Shown here piece after piece: positions 1 to 9,502 of a DNA stretch of 64,000 nt. A model generated the notes under the pieces. The model searched no databases. It was not told where the DNA came from and worked only from the letters and a program-made list of their open reading frames with translations. Numbering within the stretch: position 1 is the first letter of the stretch; each line of letters starts with the position of its first letter. Origin of the DNA: [Mycobacterium] fortunisiensis (GTDB lineage Bacteria > Actinomycetota > Actinomycetes > Mycobacteriales > Mycobacteriaceae); contig NZ_VOMB01000022.1 of the NCBI RefSeq assembly GCF_019050325.1, positions 1-64,000 of the forward strand, read 5' to 3'. A program made the translations under genes and the position numbers.

Positions 1-113
1 CGGGAAAAAGAGCATGACCAAAAAACAACAAACAAAAACCACCAAACACACTATTGAGTTCTCAAACAACAGGCTTTTCTGCTTTTGTCACCCTGTTTTG
101 GGGCAACCCCACC
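1..113 (-). promoter_or_regulatory. rRNA operon leader (5' part)
   Basis: Read on the minus strand, this stretch contains the conserved mycobacterial pre-rRNA leader. Positions 71-49 read TGTTGTTTGAGAACTCAATA followed by GTG, and positions 48-39 read TGTTTGGTGG, followed by a T-rich tract. In mycobacteria this block carries antitermination and processing signals a short way upstream of the 16S gene. murA lies immediately upstream, as it does beside rrs in M. tuberculosis. The mature 16S sequence is not present, so it should begin just beyond position 1 on the minus strand. Confidence 0.9.
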
Positions 114-143
114 AGCGTAATTTGCATCTTGCCGGTAAGTCAA
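114..143 (-). promoter_or_regulatory. rrn promoter P1 (most downstream)
   Basis: On the minus strand there is a -35 TTGACT (143-138), an 18-bp spacer and a -10 TACGCT (119-114). These are followed by GGTGGGGTTGCCCC, which resembles the sequence after the known M. tuberculosis rrn promoter (TTGACT, 18 bp, TAGACT). It is the promoter closest to the leader element. Confidence 0.8.
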
Positions 144-189
144 GTTGCTTCATCCTGGAGTATTTCATCCGGTCTGAGGCAACCTCGCC

Positions 190-219
190 AGCTTAGTACG
201 ATCTCGGCTGGCTTGTCAA
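190..219 (-). promoter_or_regulatory. rrn promoter P2
   Basis: On the minus strand there is a consensus -35 TTGACA (219-214), an 18-bp spacer and a -10 TAAGCT (195-190). It is the second of three tandem promoters of the same design feeding the rRNA operon. Confidence 0.75.
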
Positions 220-266
220 GTCGCTCTGGCCCCGGGGGTTTCTCCCCGCTCCGCGGCGACTTCAAA

Positions 267-296
267 AGATTAGCGCGACGCAGCCTGAAAGGTCAA
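267..296 (-). promoter_or_regulatory. rrn promoter P3 (most upstream)
   Basis: On the minus strand there is a -35 TTGACC (296-291), an 18-bp spacer and a -10 TAATCT (272-267), about 50 bp after the murA stop. The identical 18-bp spacer in all three promoters supports this reading. Fast-growing mycobacteria are known to drive rrnA from several tandem promoters. Confidence 0.7.
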
Positions 297-346
297 ATTG
301 GCTGGTCAGCGCATTTTCGGGCGGAAACGCAAGCCCGATCGTGCTG

Positions 347-1603
347 CTACGAGCCTACTCTCTCGATCTCGGCTCCGAGGCTCAATAGGTTTTCCACGAA
401 CAACGGATAACCGCGATCGATGTGGAACACGTCGTGCACCTCGGTTTCGCCGTCGGCAACCAGGCCCGCGAGCACCAGGCCGGCGCCGGCCCGAATGTCC
501 GACGACCACACCGGCGCACTCGACAACTGCGGGATACCTCGCACCACGGCGTGATGCCCGTCGGTCCGGGCGTCGGCACCCAGGCGGATCATCTCCTCGA
601 CGAACCGGAACCGCGCCTCGAACACGTTCTCGGTGATCATCGACGTGCCGTCGGCCACCGCCGCCAGCCCGATCGCCATCGGCTGCAGATCGGTCGGGAA
701 CCCCGGAAACGGCAAGGTCGCCACATTGACCGCTTTGGGTCGCTCGTACTGGACCACCCGGAATCCGTTGTCGTTCTGCGTCACCGTGGCGCCGGCGTCG
801 TGCAACTTGTGCAGCACCAGCTGCAGATGCTGGGGGTCCACACCGGTCACCGAGATGTCACCGCGCGTCATCGCCGCAGCTATCCCCCACGTAGCCGCCA
901 CGATCCGGTCACCGATCACCCGATGCTCCGTCGGGTAGAGCCGGTCCACCCCGGTGATCGTGAGTGTCGACGTCCCCGCACCGCTGACCTGGGCGCCCAT
1001 CTGGTTGAGCATCGCGCAGATGTCGACGATGTCGGGTTCGCGTGCTGCGTTGTGGATCGTGGTGACGCCCTCGGCCAGCACCGCGGCCATCAAGATGTTC
1101 TCGGTCGCCCCCACCGACGGGAACTCAAGTTGGATCTCGGCGCCCCGCAGGTGATCGGCTTCGGCCACCACACAGCCGTGCTCGATGTTGCAGACCGCGC
1201 CCAGCTGACGCAGCCCGGCCTGGTGCATGTCCAACGGCCGCGACCCGATCGCATCACCACCGGGAAGAGCCACCTTGGCCTTCTTGCAGCGGCCGACCAA
1301 TGGCCCCAACACACACACCGACGCGCGGAACTGCCGGACCGCGGCGAAGTCGGCGTCGTACTTGGGCTCGTCGGGTGCGGTGATCCGCACGGTGCCCCCG
1401 TCGAGCTCCACCGTGGCACCCAACCCCCGCAGCACCTCGGCCATCAGCGGCACATCGAGGATGTCGGGACAGTTGGTGATCGTGCTCGTGCCCTCGGCCA
1501 GCAACGAGGCAGCCATCAGCTTCAGCACACTGTTTTTGGCGCCACCGACGGCAACTTCGCCTGATAACCGGTTTCCGCCGGTCACCACGAAACGCTCGCT
1601 CAC
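347..1603 (-). CDS. murA: UDP-N-acetylglucosamine 1-carboxyvinyltransferase
   Basis: MurA transfers enolpyruvate from PEP to UDP-GlcNAc, the first committed cytoplasmic step of peptidoglycan synthesis. The 418-residue protein has the full EPSP-synthase fold length and the conserved KNS near residue 23. The catalytic loop reads PGGDAIGSRP, so the nucleophile position usually filled by Cys is Asp117. The same substitution in M. tuberculosis MurA is known to make the enzyme insensitive to fosfomycin, so intrinsic resistance is inferred here. The gene is transcribed towards the rRNA operon, as in other mycobacteria, and is divergent from pduO with about 100 bp between them. Confidence 0.97.
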   Translation of the reverse strand: MSERFVVTGGNRLSGEVAVGGAKNSVLKLMAASLLAEGTSTITNCPDILDVPLMAEVLRGLGATVELDGGTVRITAPDEPKYDADFAAVRQFRASVCVLGPLVGRCKKAKVALPGGDAIGSRPLDMHQAGLRQLGAVCNIEHGCVVAEADHLRGAEIQLEFPSVGATENILMAAVLAEGVTTIHNAAREPDIVDICAMLNQMGAQVSGAGTSTLTITGVDRLYPTEHRVIGDRIVAATWGIAAAMTRGDISVTGVDPQHLQLVLHKLHDAGATVTQNDNGFRVVQYERPKAVNVATLPFPGFPTDLQPMAIGLAAVADGTSMITENVFEARFRFVEEMIRLGADARTDGHHAVVRGIPQLSSAPVWSSDIRAGAGLVLAGLVADGETEVHDVFHIDRGYPLFVENLLSLGAEIERVGS

Positions 1604-1701
1604 GCCGGTTAGTGTAGACAGGCCGCGCTCGACTTTCCGTCTGCTCGGACAGATCGGGCGGGCCCAGATCGGGCCGTCCGGAAGCCCGGTACGGTTCAGC
1701 T

Positions 1702-2280
1702 ATGGCAGTCCATCTCACCCGCATCTATACCCGCACCGGCGACGACGGCACGACGGGGCTCAGTGACTTCAGCCGGGTTTCCAAGCATGACTCCAGGTTG
1801 GCGGCGTACGCCGATTGTGATGAAGCCAACGCGGCCATCGGGGTCGCCGTCGCCCTGGGCAACCCCGATCAGCAAATCCTGCCGGTGTTGCGACAGATTC
1901 AAAACGACCTGTTCGACGCAGGTGCCGACCTGTCCACTCCGGTCGTGGAAAACCCTGAATACCCGCCGCTGCGGATCTCCCAGGACTACATCGACCGCCT
2001 GGAGAAGTGGTGCGACGAGTTCAACGAGGGATTGCCTGCGCTGAACTCGTTCATCCTGCCCGGTGGCAGTCCGCTCTCGGCGTTGCTGCACGTGGCCCGA
2101 ACCGTGGCCCGACGGGCGGAACGCTCCGCCTGGATCGCAGTGGCCGAGCACGGTGATTCCGTGAGTGTCTTGCCGGCCAAGTACCTAAACCGGCTGTCGG
2201 ATCTGCTGTTCATCCTGTCCCGGGTCGGGAACCCGGATGGCGATGTTCTGTGGAAGCCGGGCGGCGGAGCCGAGAAATAG
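1702..2280 (+). CDS. pduO: PduO-type ATP:cob(I)alamin adenosyltransferase
   Basis: The 192-residue protein has the PduO signature TRTGDDGTTGL at residues 10-20 and a C-terminal helix with RRAER and LNRLSDLLF. The family transfers the adenosyl group of ATP to cob(I)alamin, giving adenosylcobalamin for enzymes such as methylmalonyl-CoA mutase. The M. tuberculosis counterpart (Rv1314c, 193 residues) occupies the same place beside murA. It is convergent with the DUF2550 gene, with only two bases between the stop codons. Function is assigned from the family and is not tested here. Confidence 0.93.
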   Translation: MAVHLTRIYTRTGDDGTTGLSDFSRVSKHDSRLAAYADCDEANAAIGVAVALGNPDQQILPVLRQIQNDLFDAGADLSTPVVENPEYPPLRISQDYIDRLEKWCDEFNEGLPALNSFILPGGSPLSALLHVARTVARRAERSAWIAVAEHGDSVSVLPAKYLNRLSDLLFILSRVGNPDGDVLWKPGGGAEK

Positions 2281-2282
2281 CC

Positions 2283-2729
2283 TCAGTAATTTCGCCGCCG
2301 AGCCCGCGGGGATGGCCGCGATTCCAGCCACGAGGTGAACGCGGTGAGGGCCCCGAGATCCAGGGCGATCTCGTAACCCTGCCGGCGTTCTGGGCTGGTG
2401 TCGCGCAATTCCAGGATGACGATCTGGTCAGTCATGATGTCGTACTCGTCGCCGCGCGGGGCGCGCCGCGCCACCACTTCCAGGCCTCGCCGGCTCAAAC
2501 GCCGATCGGGCCACCACCGGATGCTCGACAGCCGGTAGAAGCCGGCTTCCCCACCGCGGTAGCGCATGACCCCATGCCGCCAGCCATGGCCGCCGTCGGC
2601 CGGGTAGTCACGAAGGATCGCCGCAGTGCCACCGACTTGTCGTAGCTTCCACAGCCGGTAGCCGAGGGCCCCGACCAAAAGGAGCAGAACGCAGACGAGC
2701 GCGACCATGCCGATCATGGGCGCGCTCAT
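2283..2729 (-). CDS. DUF2550 family membrane-anchored protein
   Basis: A 148-residue protein with one N-terminal transmembrane segment (about residues 5-24), then a basic, Arg-rich cytoplasmic region with RWWPDRRLSRRGLEVVARR. It matches the DUF2550 protein encoded just after atpC in M. tuberculosis (Rv1312, about 147 residues). It starts 15 bp after the atpC stop and is probably the last gene of the atp transcript. Its function is unknown; conserved linkage with ATP synthase is the only clue. Confidence 0.85.
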   Translation of the reverse strand: MSAPMIGMVALVCVLLLLVGALGYRLWKLRQVGGTAAILRDYPADGGHGWRHGVMRYRGGEAGFYRLSSIRWWPDRRLSRRGLEVVARRAPRGDEYDIMTDQIVILELRDTSPERRQGYEIALDLGALTAFTSWLESRPSPRARRRNY

Positions 2730-2744
2730 CTGTCGTCTCTGTCG

Positions 2745-3110
2745 TCAGTCGATCTGGCCGAGGGCGCGCAGCCGCGCCCGGCCCCATGCCGCTGTCTGCT
2801 CGTCGTCGGATTCGGCATCCCGCTTCGCCGAATCGGCATCGATCTCGGATTCGAACTGCGCGTTCTCCACCAGGATCCGGACGGTTTCCTCGGTCACCGA
2901 CAAGAAACCGCCGTCGACCGCGATCCGCAGATCGTCCTCGCCCTCACGCTCGACCCGCACCATCGCGTCGTCGACGAGTTGCGCCACCAACGGAATGTGC
3001 CGCGGCAGGATGCCGATCTCACCGGCGGTGGTCCGGGTGAAGACGAACGTAGCGGTGCCGGACCAGAGCTCACGCTCGACCGCAACGATCTCGACGTTCA
3101 AATCAGCCAT
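2745..3110 (-). CDS. atpC: ATP synthase F1 subunit epsilon
   Basis: The 121-residue epsilon subunit has the N-terminal beta-sandwich, including GEIGILPRHIPLVAQL, and a short C-terminal helical region. It belongs to the central stalk with gamma and couples c-ring rotation to F1. Mycobacterial epsilon is shorter than the E. coli protein (about 138 residues), as seen here. The C-terminal helix is acidic (ESDDEQ). It is the last ATP synthase subunit gene and follows atpD after a 63-bp gap holding the GAGCGCTTGCGCGA repeat. Confidence 0.95.
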   Translation of the reverse strand: MADLNVEIVAVERELWSGTATFVFTRTTAGEIGILPRHIPLVAQLVDDAMVRVEREGEDDLRIAVDGGFLSVTEETVRILVENAQFESEIDADSAKRDAESDDEQTAAWGRARLRALGQID

Positions 3111-3155
3111 TCCACACCACCTTTCGAATAGGAACGGTCAGCTCAACCCATTGGT

Positions 3156-3173
3156 TCTTCGCGCAAGCGCTCA

Positions 3174-3176
<3 letters not shown>
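3156..3176 (-). repeat. Intercistronic repeat, copy 1 (atpD-atpC)
   Basis: On the minus strand, directly at the atpD stop, the sequence reads TGATGAGCGCTTGCGCGAAG. The core GAGCGCTTGCGCGA recurs at 7287-7308 and 63628-63648. Each copy lies just after a minus-strand stop codon and before the next gene. Confidence 0.7.
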
Positions 3177-4601
<1,425 letters not shown>

Positions 4602-4644
4602 TCTCTCTTCGCTTTCCTACGAGGCTCTGTCGTCTTTGGTCCGG

Positions 4645-5568
4645 CTAGCGCGCGTCGGCCAGCGCGTTGGCACCGCCCACGATCTCGCTGATTTCCTGGG
4701 TGATCTGTGCCTGACGTTCGCGGTTGGCCGCGAGCGTGAGTCCCTTGATCAGTTCGTCGGCGTTGTCGGTGGCCGACTTCATGGCGCGCCGGCGCGAAGC
4801 CGACTCCGAGGCCGCTGCCTCCAGCAGCGCCGCGTACACCCGGGTGGCGATGTAGCGCGGCAGCAGCGCGTCGAACAGGTTCTCCGCACTCGGCTCGAAC
4901 GAATACAGCGTGTGCGGACCGGTATCGGGCTCACCGACGTACTCGACGACCATCGGAGCGATGCGCAGCGCGTTGGCGGTCTGCGAGAGCATCGACCGGA
5001 ACTCGGTGGAGACGATGTGCAGTTCGTCGACGCCCAGAATGCCGTCGGCTCCCGCATCGTCGCCCTCGTCGTCAGCGCCGGCCATGAACGCCGTCACCAG
5101 GGTGTCGGCGATTTCCTTGGCGTCCTCGTAGGTAGGCCGCTCCGAGAAGCCGGTCCACGACTCGGTCACCGTCCGCTGCCGGAAGCTGTAGTAGCCCAAG
5201 GCTTTCCGGCCGACGACGTAGAGCACCGGGTTCTTGCCCTCTTCCCGCAGCAGCGAGAAGAGTTCTTCGGCCCGGCGCAGCACGTTGGCGTTGTAACCGC
5301 CGCAGAGACCGCGGTCCGAGGACACCACCAGCACACCGGCCCGCTTGGGGTTCGCCCGCTCCACGAGCAGCGGGTGATCCAGCGCGCTGGCACCGGCCAG
5401 CTCGGTGAGCATGTTGGTGATCTCGGTGGCGTAGGGCCGAGCCGCATCGACTCGGGCCTGCGCCTTGGCGATCCGCGACGTGGCGATCAGCTCCTGGGCC
5501 TTCGTGATCTTCTTGATCGACGAGGCCGAGCGGATGCGCCCGCGTAGCTCGCGAAGTGTGGCTGCCAT
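4645..5568 (-). CDS. atpG: ATP synthase F1 subunit gamma
   Basis: The 307-residue central-stalk subunit has the conserved N-terminal helix (ELRGRIRSASSIKKIT) and a C-terminal helix with ITQEISEIVGGANAL. Around residues 165-182 there is an acidic insertion (GADDEGDDAGADG). This matches the extra gamma loop described for mycobacterial ATP synthases, which lowers ATP hydrolysis and helps proton pumping. It is followed by atpD and starts 7 bp after the atpA stop. Confidence 0.96.
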   Translation of the reverse strand: MAATLRELRGRIRSASSIKKITKAQELIATSRIAKAQARVDAARPYATEITNMLTELAGASALDHPLLVERANPKRAGVLVVSSDRGLCGGYNANVLRRAEELFSLLREEGKNPVLYVVGRKALGYYSFRQRTVTESWTGFSERPTYEDAKEIADTLVTAFMAGADDEGDDAGADGILGVDELHIVSTEFRSMLSQTANALRIAPMVVEYVGEPDTGPHTLYSFEPSAENLFDALLPRYIATRVYAALLEAAASESASRRRAMKSATDNADELIKGLTLAANRERQAQITQEISEIVGGANALADAR

Positions 5569-5575
5569 TGGTTAC

Positions 5576-7225
5576 CTAGGCCTTCTTCGGAGCCGGCTTG
5601 CGGACCTTGACCGATTCCTTCTCAAGGTCCTCGGGATCCAGCGCCTCGGCATCGTGCTCGTTGGCGACCACCGAGCTGCCGTCCGAGGCCGCGAAGCCCT
5701 TCTTGAACTCGTTGATGACCGAGACGAGCTTCTCTTCGTTCTCCTCGGAGAGCTTCTTGGACTCCTTGATGCCCTTGAGGATGTCGCTGTGGCTGGCCTT
5801 CACGTGCTCCAGCAGCTCATCGGTGAAGCGCGAGACATCTTCGGCCGGAACCGAGTCCAGATGGCCCTGGGTGCCGAGGAAGATCGAGACGACCTGGTCC
5901 TCGACTGCCAGCGGGCTGTACTGGGCCTGCTTGAGCAGCTCGACCAGGCGCACACCGCGGTCCAGCTGGGCCTTGGAGGCAGCGTCCAGATCCGAGGCGA
6001 AGGCCGCGAAGGCCTCCAGCTCGCGGTACTGCGACAGGTCCAGACGCAGCGAACCCGCAACCTCTTTCATGGCCTTGATCTGTGCGGCGCCACCGACACG
6101 GGACACCGACACACCGACGTTGACGGCCGGGCGCACACCCTGGTTGAACAGGTCGGACTCCAGGAAGCACTGTCCGTCGGTGATCGAGATGACGTTGGTG
6201 GGGATGTAGGCCGAGATGTCGTTGGCCTTGGTCTCGATGATCGGCAGGCCGGTCATCGAACCACCGCCGAGCTCGTCGGACAGCTTCGCGCAACGCTCCA
6301 GCAGACGCGAGTGCAGATAGAAGACGTCACCCGGGTATGCCTCGCGGCCCGGTGGGCGGCGCAGCAGCAGCGAGATGGCACGGTAGGCCTCGGCCTGCTT
6401 GGTCAGGTCGTCGAACACGATCAGGACGTGCTTGCCGTTGTACATCCAGTGCTGGCCGATGGCCGAACCGGTGTAGGGGGCCAGCCACTTGAAGCCGGCC
6501 GCGTCGGAAGCCGGGGCCGCGACGATCGTCGTGTACTCCATGGCGCCACCCTCTTCCAGCGCGCGCTTCACGCTGGCGATGGTGGAACCCTTCTGGCCGA
6601 CGGCGACGTACACGCAGCGCACCTGCTGCTTGGGGTCACCGGTCTCCCAGGCCTCACGCTGGTTGAGGATGGTGTCGACGCAGACCGCGGTCTTGCCGGT
6701 CTTGCGGTCACCGATGATCAGCTGACGCTGGCCACGGCCGATCGGGGTCATGGCGTCGATGGCCTTGATACCGGTCTGCAGCGGCTCGGACACGCTCTGG
6801 CGCTGCACCACCGAGGGCGCCTGCAGCTCGAGAGCGCGGCGGGTTTCGGCCTCGATGTCGCCCTGGCCGTCGATCGGCTGACCGAGCGGGTTGACGACGC
6901 GACCGAGGAACGCGTCGCCGACCGGCACCGAGAGCACCTCGCCGGTGCGCTTGACCTGCTGGCCTTCTTCGATCTTCTCGAACTCACCCAGGATGACGGC
7001 GCCGACGCTGTGCTCGTCGAGGTTCAGCGCCACACCCAGCACACCGCCTGGGAACTCGAGGAGCTCCTGGGTCATGACCGAGGGCAAGCCCTCGACGTGG
7101 GCGATACCGTCACCGGCGTCTACGACGGTGCCGATCTCTTCACGCTCGGTGTCGGCGGAAAACGAGGATACGTAATCCTCGATGGCACCTTCGATATCAG
7201 CAGCCGAGATTGTCAACTCTGCCAT
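5576..7225 (-). CDS. atpA: ATP synthase F1 subunit alpha
   Basis: The 549-residue alpha subunit has the nucleotide-binding loop GDRKTGKT and the conserved segment GREAYPGDVFYLHSRLLER. It carries a charged C-terminal extension of about 35 residues (from SSVVANEHD to KPAPKKA). The mycobacterial alpha extension is known to suppress wasteful ATP hydrolysis. The stop lies 7 bp before atpG, and the gene follows atpH after an 80-bp gap holding repeat copy 2. Confidence 0.97.
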   Translation of the reverse strand: MAELTISAADIEGAIEDYVSSFSADTEREEIGTVVDAGDGIAHVEGLPSVMTQELLEFPGGVLGVALNLDEHSVGAVILGEFEKIEEGQQVKRTGEVLSVPVGDAFLGRVVNPLGQPIDGQGDIEAETRRALELQAPSVVQRQSVSEPLQTGIKAIDAMTPIGRGQRQLIIGDRKTGKTAVCVDTILNQREAWETGDPKQQVRCVYVAVGQKGSTIASVKRALEEGGAMEYTTIVAAPASDAAGFKWLAPYTGSAIGQHWMYNGKHVLIVFDDLTKQAEAYRAISLLLRRPPGREAYPGDVFYLHSRLLERCAKLSDELGGGSMTGLPIIETKANDISAYIPTNVISITDGQCFLESDLFNQGVRPAVNVGVSVSRVGGAAQIKAMKEVAGSLRLDLSQYRELEAFAAFASDLDAASKAQLDRGVRLVELLKQAQYSPLAVEDQVVSIFLGTQGHLDSVPAEDVSRFTDELLEHVKASHSDILKGIKESKKLSEENEEKLVSVINEFKKGFAASDGSSVVANEHDAEALDPEDLEKESVKVRKPAPKKA

Positions 7226-7286
7226 GGTTTTTCGTCTTCCTACCTTGTTCTTGAGATCATTCGTGGGTCTTGGCGGGGCTAGTCGC

Positions 7287-7308
7287 TTCCTCGCGCAAGC
7301 GCTCGTCA
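7287..7308 (-). repeat. Intercistronic repeat, copy 2 (atpH-atpA)
   Basis: The minus strand reads TGACGAGCGCTTGCGCGAGG, with the first three bases being the atpH stop codon. The core matches the copies after atpD and after the COX3-like gene at the window end. The half-palindromic GCGC-TT-GCGC core could form a very short hairpin. Confidence 0.7.
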
Positions 7309-8643
7309 GTCCGGCAGCCCGGTCTGGGCGGCAGCCAGTCGCGACGAGATGGATCCGTCGATCACCTCGTCGCCGACGGTGATCGACAGACCACCGAGGA
7401 GACTCGGGTCGACATGCAGTTGGACGGAGACCGGGTGGCCGTAGATGCGGGTGAGCACCTCCGACAGCCGGGTCCGCTGGGCATCGGTGAGATCGGCCGC
7501 GGCGGTCACATGCGCGACCACTTCACCGCGACGGGACACCGCGAGTTCGGCGAGGTCGATGACGGCCTCGTCGGCACGCTCACCACGCAGCAGCCCCACG
7601 GTCTGGGACAGCAGTGCCGAGGCGGTCTTGTTCACACCGGCGCTCGCGCCGAACACCTTGTCCAGCAAGGCGACTCGCTCCTGTGCCGGCGCAGTGTAAT
7701 CGCTGAGCAGGGCCGAGAGCTTGGGCTCGGCGTCGAGCAGGCGGCCGAACCGGAACAGCTGGTCCTCCACCTCGTCGACCTCGCCGGCAGTCTCGGCACG
7801 CTTGAGCAGTGCCAGACGCGCGGTGTGTTCGATCGCGTCGACCAGGTTCGATTCGGTCGACCAACGCTGCGAGACCGCCGTCCGCAGCACGTCCAGCGTG
7901 GTGCCGGAGACCTTGTCGGACAGCAGCCGCTCGAGCAGCCGGACCTTCGGGGCGGCGTCGTCGGTCGGCTCCGCGAGATGCTTGTTGAGCGCGGACTCCG
8001 ACAGCAGCAACGTGGCCACCGAGGCCAGTTCGTCGGCCAGGGTGGTCAGACCCTCGGCGTCCAGAGCGGTTGCGGTGGAGTCGAACTTGTCGACGACGAC
8101 CGCGAGCGACTCGCGGCTGGCCGCACGCAGCTTGGCCGTGGCGGCAGTGTCGATCACGAACGCCGACGGGGCCATCTGGTCGAGTTCGGCCAGGAACCGA
8201 TCGACGGTGGCGGCCTGCGCAGCTGGGTCGGCGACGTGGGCCCGGACCAGGGCGTCGGCCTTGGCGACCGACTCCGATCCGAGGCCGGTGCGCAGCTGGC
8301 GGATGAGCTGCTGGCGCATCAGCTGAACCTGCTGCGCGCCTTGGGCCTTGATCCGCTCGGCCTCGGTACCGGCCTGCTCGGCCAGTGAAGCGGCGATCCG
8401 CTCGGAGTCCTGCGCGGCCTCGTCGGTCACCTTGGCCGATTCGGCCTTGGCGTCGGCGAGTGCCTTGGCATGCATCTCATCGGCGTCGGCGAGCTTTTTG
8501 GCCGCATCGGCGCTCTCGGCGAGCGCAACCCGCACGGCATCCTGCTGCTTCTGCATCAGGTTCCGCACCGGCGGCACCACCCACTTGATGATGATGAATG
8601 CGATGACGGCAAAGCCGATCAGCTGCCCGATAAATATCGACAT
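7306..8643 (-). CDS. atpH: ATP synthase fused b'-delta subunit
   Basis: The 445-residue protein joins two modules. Residues 1-160 look like a b subunit, with an N-terminal transmembrane helix (FIGQLIGFAVIAFIIIKWVVPPV) and a long Ala/Asp/Lys coiled coil. Residues from about 170 onward form the delta (OSCP) domain, ending in ADLTDAQRTRLSEVL and SITVGDEVIDGS. The b-delta fusion is typical of mycobacteria, where it pairs with the separate AtpF to form the peripheral stalk holding F1 against Fo. It starts immediately after the atpF stop with no intervening base. Confidence 0.96.
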   Translation of the reverse strand: MSIFIGQLIGFAVIAFIIIKWVVPPVRNLMQKQQDAVRVALAESADAAKKLADADEMHAKALADAKAESAKVTDEAAQDSERIAASLAEQAGTEAERIKAQGAQQVQLMRQQLIRQLRTGLGSESVAKADALVRAHVADPAAQAATVDRFLAELDQMAPSAFVIDTAATAKLRAASRESLAVVVDKFDSTATALDAEGLTTLADELASVATLLLSESALNKHLAEPTDDAAPKVRLLERLLSDKVSGTTLDVLRTAVSQRWSTESNLVDAIEHTARLALLKRAETAGEVDEVEDQLFRFGRLLDAEPKLSALLSDYTAPAQERVALLDKVFGASAGVNKTASALLSQTVGLLRGERADEAVIDLAELAVSRRGEVVAHVTAAADLTDAQRTRLSEVLTRIYGHPVSVQLHVDPSLLGGLSITVGDEVIDGSISSRLAAAQTGLPD

Positions 8644-9141
8644 CTACTGCGTCCCACCTGATTTCACGTCGATGCCCAAAATTCGGCTGGCCAGGGTCTC
8701 GGAGAGCCCGTCCACCGACGACTCGAGCCCGGACCGCACCTGGGCGCTCTGGGCAGCAAGCTGCTCATCGGCCTGGCGCACATTTTCGGCCACCTCGGAG
8801 CCGGCCTCGGCACGCTTGGCATCGACCACCTCGCGACCGGCCGCACGGGCCTCGTCACGGATGGCCGACGCCTGGGTGCGTGCCCCGGCCATCGCCTCGT
8901 CATAGTCGGCCTGTGCCGCAGCCACCTGCTCGGCTGACTTCCGGTTGTCGGCAGCGGTCTTGGCCAGCATCGCTTCCCGCTCTGCCAGCACCTTGCCGAC
9001 CGGTGGCACAACCCATTTCGCGATCACAGCGAGTGTGATCAGGAAAATGATCAGCACGGCGAAGAAGGTGCCGTTGGGGACCAGGAAGTTGCTCTGGCCC
9101 CCACCGCCTTCCTCCGCCGCGAGGAGTGTCAGTTCACCCAT
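8644..9141 (-). CDS. atpF: ATP synthase Fo subunit b
   Basis: The 165-residue protein has a transmembrane helix at about residues 25-48 (FFAVLIIFLITLAVIAKWVVPPV) followed by a long Ala/Glu-rich coiled coil (ADYDEAMAGARTQ). It is the second peripheral-stalk component and pairs with the b-delta fusion encoded directly after it. The KWVVPPV end of the membrane helix is shared with AtpH, consistent with the two b-type segments being paralogous. Confidence 0.95.
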   Translation of the reverse strand: MGELTLLAAEEGGGGQSNFLVPNGTFFAVLIIFLITLAVIAKWVVPPVGKVLAEREAMLAKTAADNRKSAEQVAAAQADYDEAMAGARTQASAIRDEARAAGREVVDAKRAEAGSEVAENVRQADEQLAAQSAQVRSGLESSVDGLSETLASRILGIDVKSGGTQ

Positions 9142-9150
9142 GCTGATGGA

Positions 9151-9411
9151 CTACTGCAGGCCCGGCGTGGCGAAGACGAACAGCGCCATGAAGGCCAAGT
9201 TGATGAAGTACGCGGCCTCCACCAGACCGACGGTGATGAAGAACGGGGTGAACAGCCGGCCCTGGGCCTCGGGCTGCCGGGCAATACCCGAGATCAGCGC
9301 GTTACCCGCGATACCGTCGCCGATACCGGCGCCGATGGCGCCGCCGCCCATGATCAAACCGCCACCGATCAGCGCGCCGGCCGTGATGAGGGCGTTGGGG
9401 TCGAGTTCCAT
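9151..9411 (-). CDS. atpE: ATP synthase Fo subunit c
   Basis: The 86-residue proteolipid has two transmembrane helices. The loop carries RQPEAQGR, and the proton-carrying acid in helix 2 is Glu65 within GLVEAAYFIN. The ATG at 9411 was chosen over an upstream in-frame start because AAGGAGG lies about 10 bases before it and the product then matches other mycobacterial c subunits. The bedaquiline-contact residues (Asp32, Glu65, Ala67, Ile70 here) are the common susceptible ones; M. xenopi is known to carry Met at the Ala position. Confidence 0.97.
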   Translation of the reverse strand: MELDPNALITAGALIGGGLIMGGGAIGAGIGDGIAGNALISGIARQPEAQGRLFTPFFITVGLVEAAYFINLAFMALFVFATPGLQ

Positions 9412-9502
9412 TCCTTTTATCCTCCTTGATAACTGGTGGCCCAAAAAATGTTGCCGCCAGAGGTTCGTGTCATGCAGTTGTTACGGGTCTAGCTGGTCAT
9501 GC

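Noticed and set aside
5465..7282. 605-codon plus-strand open frame opposite atpA/atpG
   Set aside because: It is the antisense shadow of atpA and atpG in GC-rich codons; no family features and the minus-strand genes are certain.
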